64,000 nt of DNA from positions 32,861 through 96,860 of the forward strand of contig JAGQON010000014.1 in assembly GCA_020427395.1 (NCBI GenBank), written 5' to 3'. This DNA comes from Phycisphaerales bacterium (GTDB lineage: Bacteria; Planctomycetota; Phycisphaerae; Phycisphaerales; UBA1924). The translations under genes and the position numbers were made by a program. Below the pieces are notes generated by a model that worked only from the letters and a program-made list of their open reading frames with translations, was not told where the DNA came from and searched no databases. This document shows positions 60,102 through 64,000 of this stretch, in pieces. Within the stretch, counting starts at the first letter, position 1. Each line of letters opens with the position of its first letter.

Positions 60102-60515
60102 CTAGATTCCGTTCCGGACAAGCTTACACCAGATACGAACACACTCCCGTCTCGGTGTGAAGCCTCCACACTCAGGACATGTCGTGTCACCATGTGATCT
60201 CGCTGTGAGATCGTAGTAACAGAATGGGCAGATCTGTCCTCGTCGCTTGCAAATGAGCGAACGCAAATGGGGCCGCGCAGCGTAGATCACGATTGATGAA
60301 ATCAAAATCCAGATCGCAAAGACAGCAACTGCAGCAACGGGCACCCATGTTGGCAGCTTACCCCGCTGCAACTGCGAGACGCCAACAGCGTCTCTTGCGA
60401 TCAAGAAAACCACGAGCCAGATCGCGGCACAAGCGATACTGATCCGGCAATGAAGATCACCCAGGCGGAGCAACTCCGATCCCCTCCTCAAGTGACTCAT
60501 CGAGGGCTCAATCAT
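60102..60515 (-). CDS. Two-helix membrane protein with C-terminal zinc ribbon
   Basis: A 137-residue protein. Two hydrophobic helices (about 27-43, 58-79) are followed by a cytoplasmic zinc ribbon, CPFCYYDLTARSHGDTTCPEC (residues 96-116, two CxxC pairs). This fits the small CxxCxYDL...CPEC membrane proteins frequent in Planctomycetes; function unknown. The start is uncertain: ATG 60515 has AGAAGG only one base away, ATG 60500 lacks a site. It follows glmS on the same strand across a strong hairpin. Confidence 0.75.
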   Translation of the reverse strand: MIEPSMSHLRRGSELLRLGDLHCRISIACAAIWLVVFLIARDAVGVSQLQRGKLPTWVPVAAVAVFAIWILISSIVIYAARPHLRSLICKRRGQICPFCYYDLTARSHGDTTCPECGGFTPRRECVRIWCKLVRNGI

Positions 60516-60544
60516 GCCTTCTAAAGGCTTGGCACGAAGTGACC

Positions 60545-60574
60545 AGTGCCTTGAAGTCTCCTCTTCAAGGCACT
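60545..60574. terminator. Long hairpin after glmS
   Basis: A perfect 12-bp stem AGTGCCTTGAAG (60545-60556) / CTTCAAGGCACT (60563-60574), 6-base loop, 16 bases past the glmS stop. There is no T tract, so it may be a processing/stability hairpin rather than a classic terminator. Confidence 0.55.
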
Positions 60575-60589
60575 CGGCTGATGGCCGAA

Positions 60590-62431
<1,842 letters not shown>

Positions 62432-62726
62432 GCTTGGGGCTCTCCGTGACTCTCCCGGAAGAAGGGAAAGTCTCTGATAGGGTCAATCGGCCGATCCATC
62501 GGCGTGCATGATCCTACGACGGCGGTCGGTGCGGGTTCATCGTCCCGACACATCAGCAGGCGACACAATCCTCCCAGATGCCCAATTGCGTCCGCGCGAG
62601 GGTGAATTTTCGCCCCTCAACCATGATCGTGCATACACTCATGTGGTTTAGGCGCAACCGGCCACAACTCGCCAGTTATTGGACCCTGCCAACACCCGGC
62701 CGGGCCATCGAAGGACACCAACGCAT

Positions 62727-64000
62727 ATGCCCAGACGAGACGATCTGCACACGATCCTGCTCATCGGTTCCGGTCCCATCGTCATCGGGCAGGGCTGCGA
62801 GTTCGACTACTCCGGCGCTCAGGCGTGCAAGGCACTTCGGGATGAGGGGTACCGGGTCGTGCTGGTCAACAGCAACCCCGCGACCATCATGACCGACCCA
62901 GCCTTTGCGGATCGGACCTATATCGAGCCCATCACGCCAGAGGCCGTTGAGAAAATCATCATCAAGGAGAAGGAGCTCGGCAATCCCATCGACGCGGTGC
63001 TGCCGACCCTCGGCGGGCAGACCGCGCTCAACTGCGCATGTGAACTCCACGATACGGGTGTCTTCGAGAAGCACGGCATCGAGATGATCGGTGCCAACCG
63101 CGAGGTGATCCACAAGGCCGAGGACCGCAAGACATTCTCCACGATCTGCGACGATCTGGGGCTCAAAACCCCCGAATCACGCACCGTCGAGCACATCGAC
63201 GAGGCCCTCGAGTTCCTTGAGATCCACGGGCTGCCCATGATCGTTCGCCCGGCGTTCACGCTGGGCGGCTGGGGTGGCGGCATCGCCTACAACCGGGCCG
63301 AGTTTGAGGAACTCGTCGGGCGCGGGCTTCGCGCCTCGATGATCCACCAGGTGCAGGTTGATAAGTCGCTCATCGGCTGGAAGGAGTACGAGCTCGAGGT
63401 CGTCCGCGACAAGAACGACAACTGCATCATCGTGTGCGGCATCGAGAACATCGACGCCATGGGCGTCCATACCGGCGATTCGATCACCGTCGCGCCGATC
63501 ATGACCCTCACCGATAAGGAATACCAGGCCATGCGCGACGCCGCGCTGGCGATCATGCGTGGTGTCGGCGTCGAGACCGGCGGTTCCAATGTCCAGTTCG
63601 CCGTCAACCCCAACCCCGAACCCGACGAGCACGGCAACAAGCCCTTCGAGATGGTTGTCATCGAGATGAACCCACGCGTGTCGCGTTCGTCGGCGCTGGC
63701 GTCCAAAGCGACGGGCTTCCCGATCGCCAAGATCGCGGCCAAGCTGGCGATCGGGTACACGCTTGACGAGCTGCGAAACGACATCACCGGCACGACCAGC
63801 GCGTGCTTCGAGCCGAGCATCGACTACATCGTCACCAAGATGCCCCGCTGGACCTTCGAGAAGTTCCCCGAAGCCGACGAGACACTCACTACCCAAATGA
63901 AGTCCGTCGGCGAGGCGATGAGCATCGGGCGCACCTTCAAGGAATCCTTCCAGAAGGTCGTCCGCTGGATGGATGTGAAGCGGTACGGGCTCGGACTCGA
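62727..64000 (+). CDS. carB: Carbamoyl-phosphate synthase large subunit, N-terminal part
   Basis: About 424 of ~1070 residues are present; the gene runs off the window. Makes carbamoyl phosphate for pyrimidine and arginine synthesis with the CarA glutaminase. Visible: [42 protein letters not shown], the first ATP-grasp site [53 protein letters not shown]. The start is an ATG with AAGGA eleven bases upstream. The 295-base gap after glmS (62432-62726) shows no other gene. Confidence 0.97.
   Translation, partial: MPRRDDLHTILLIGSGPIVIGQGCEFDYSGAQACKALRDEGYRVVLVNSNPATIMTDPAFADRTYIEPITPEAVEKIIIKEKELGNPIDAVLPTLGGQTALNCACELHDTGVFEKHGIEMIGANREVIHKAEDRKTFSTICDDLGLKTPESRTVEHIDEALEFLEIHGLPMIVRPAFTLGGWGGGIAYNRAEFEELVGRGLRASMIHQVQVDKSLIGWKEYELEVVRDKNDNCIIVCGIENIDAMGVHTGDSITVAPIMTLTDKEYQAMRDAALAIMRGVGVETGGSNVQFAVNPNPEPDEHGNKPFEMVVIEMNPRVSRSSALASKATGFPIAKIAAKLAIGYTLDELRNDITGTTSACFEPSIDYIVTKMPRWTFEKFPEADETLTTQMKSVGEAMSIGRTFKESFQKVVRWMDVKRYGLGL

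Overview
The window looks like a chromosomal segment of a GC-rich planctomycete of the class Phycisphaerae. The supporting marks are: surface proteins ending in a VPLP-type (PEP-CTERM-like) sorting tail, secreted proteins ending in a double dockerin-like repeat that closes with Gly-Cys-Pro, prepilin-like proteins with an Ala-Phe-Thr cleavage site, a small zinc-ribbon membrane protein, and an exosortase/exopolysaccharide locus. This taxonomic call is inference from protein style; no rRNA gene is present. I see no prophage, insertion sequence or CRISPR array.

Region by region. 1-6.9 kb: the tail of a VPLP-CTERM protein, a TauE/SafE exporter, a small membrane protein translationally coupled to uvrA, a 38-residue ORF with a strong ribosome site and its own terminator, a second VPLP-CTERM protein behind a structured leader, and a dockerin-tailed secreted protein. 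7-19 kb: a giant FG-GAP/VCBS-repeat dockerin protein, lgt-tatD facing nnrD across only 36 bp, fumarylacetoacetase, a GAF protein with a degenerate GGDEF domain, tRNA uridine hydroxylase trhO, tRNA-Ala(UGC), an outer-membrane barrel-like protein, a cyclophilin and a prepilin-like protein. 19.5-33 kb: an ECF sigma/anti-sigma pair, a long coiled-coil protein with a Wzz-like periplasmic loop, aldose 1-epimerase, a pseudopilin, an EVE protein, HD-GYP, a dockerin-tailed beta-propeller, an S41 peptidase, a dCache-HAMP-GGDEF-EAL protein and lipoyl synthase.

33.4-46.6 kb is the most coherent block. It holds an OPX/Wza-like lipoprotein, an exosortase, an EpsI-like partner, a 1538-residue TPR protein, a Wzz/BY-kinase-like protein whose Walker A lysine is missing, an SDR sugar epimerase/decarboxylase and a WecA-like initiating transferase. 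Together these suggest synthesis and export of a polysaccharide, coupled to exosortase-mediated processing of VPLP-CTERM proteins such as the two near the left end. 46.6-64 kb: an FAD-dependent halogenase-like enzyme, tpiA, secG, yicC, a phosphotransferase, a PDZ-like protein, a MESH1-like HD hydrolase, a GH35-like beta-galactosidase with an upstream palindrome, a GNAT, a membrane histidine kinase, a zinc-ribbon protein, glmS, and the first 40 percent of carB.

A recurrent regulatory pattern is visible. About eight genes lack a Shine-Dalgarno sequence and instead carry a TANNNT (-10-like) hexamer 5-6 bases before the start codon, which suggests leaderless transcripts. The other genes mostly have clear GGAG-type sites.
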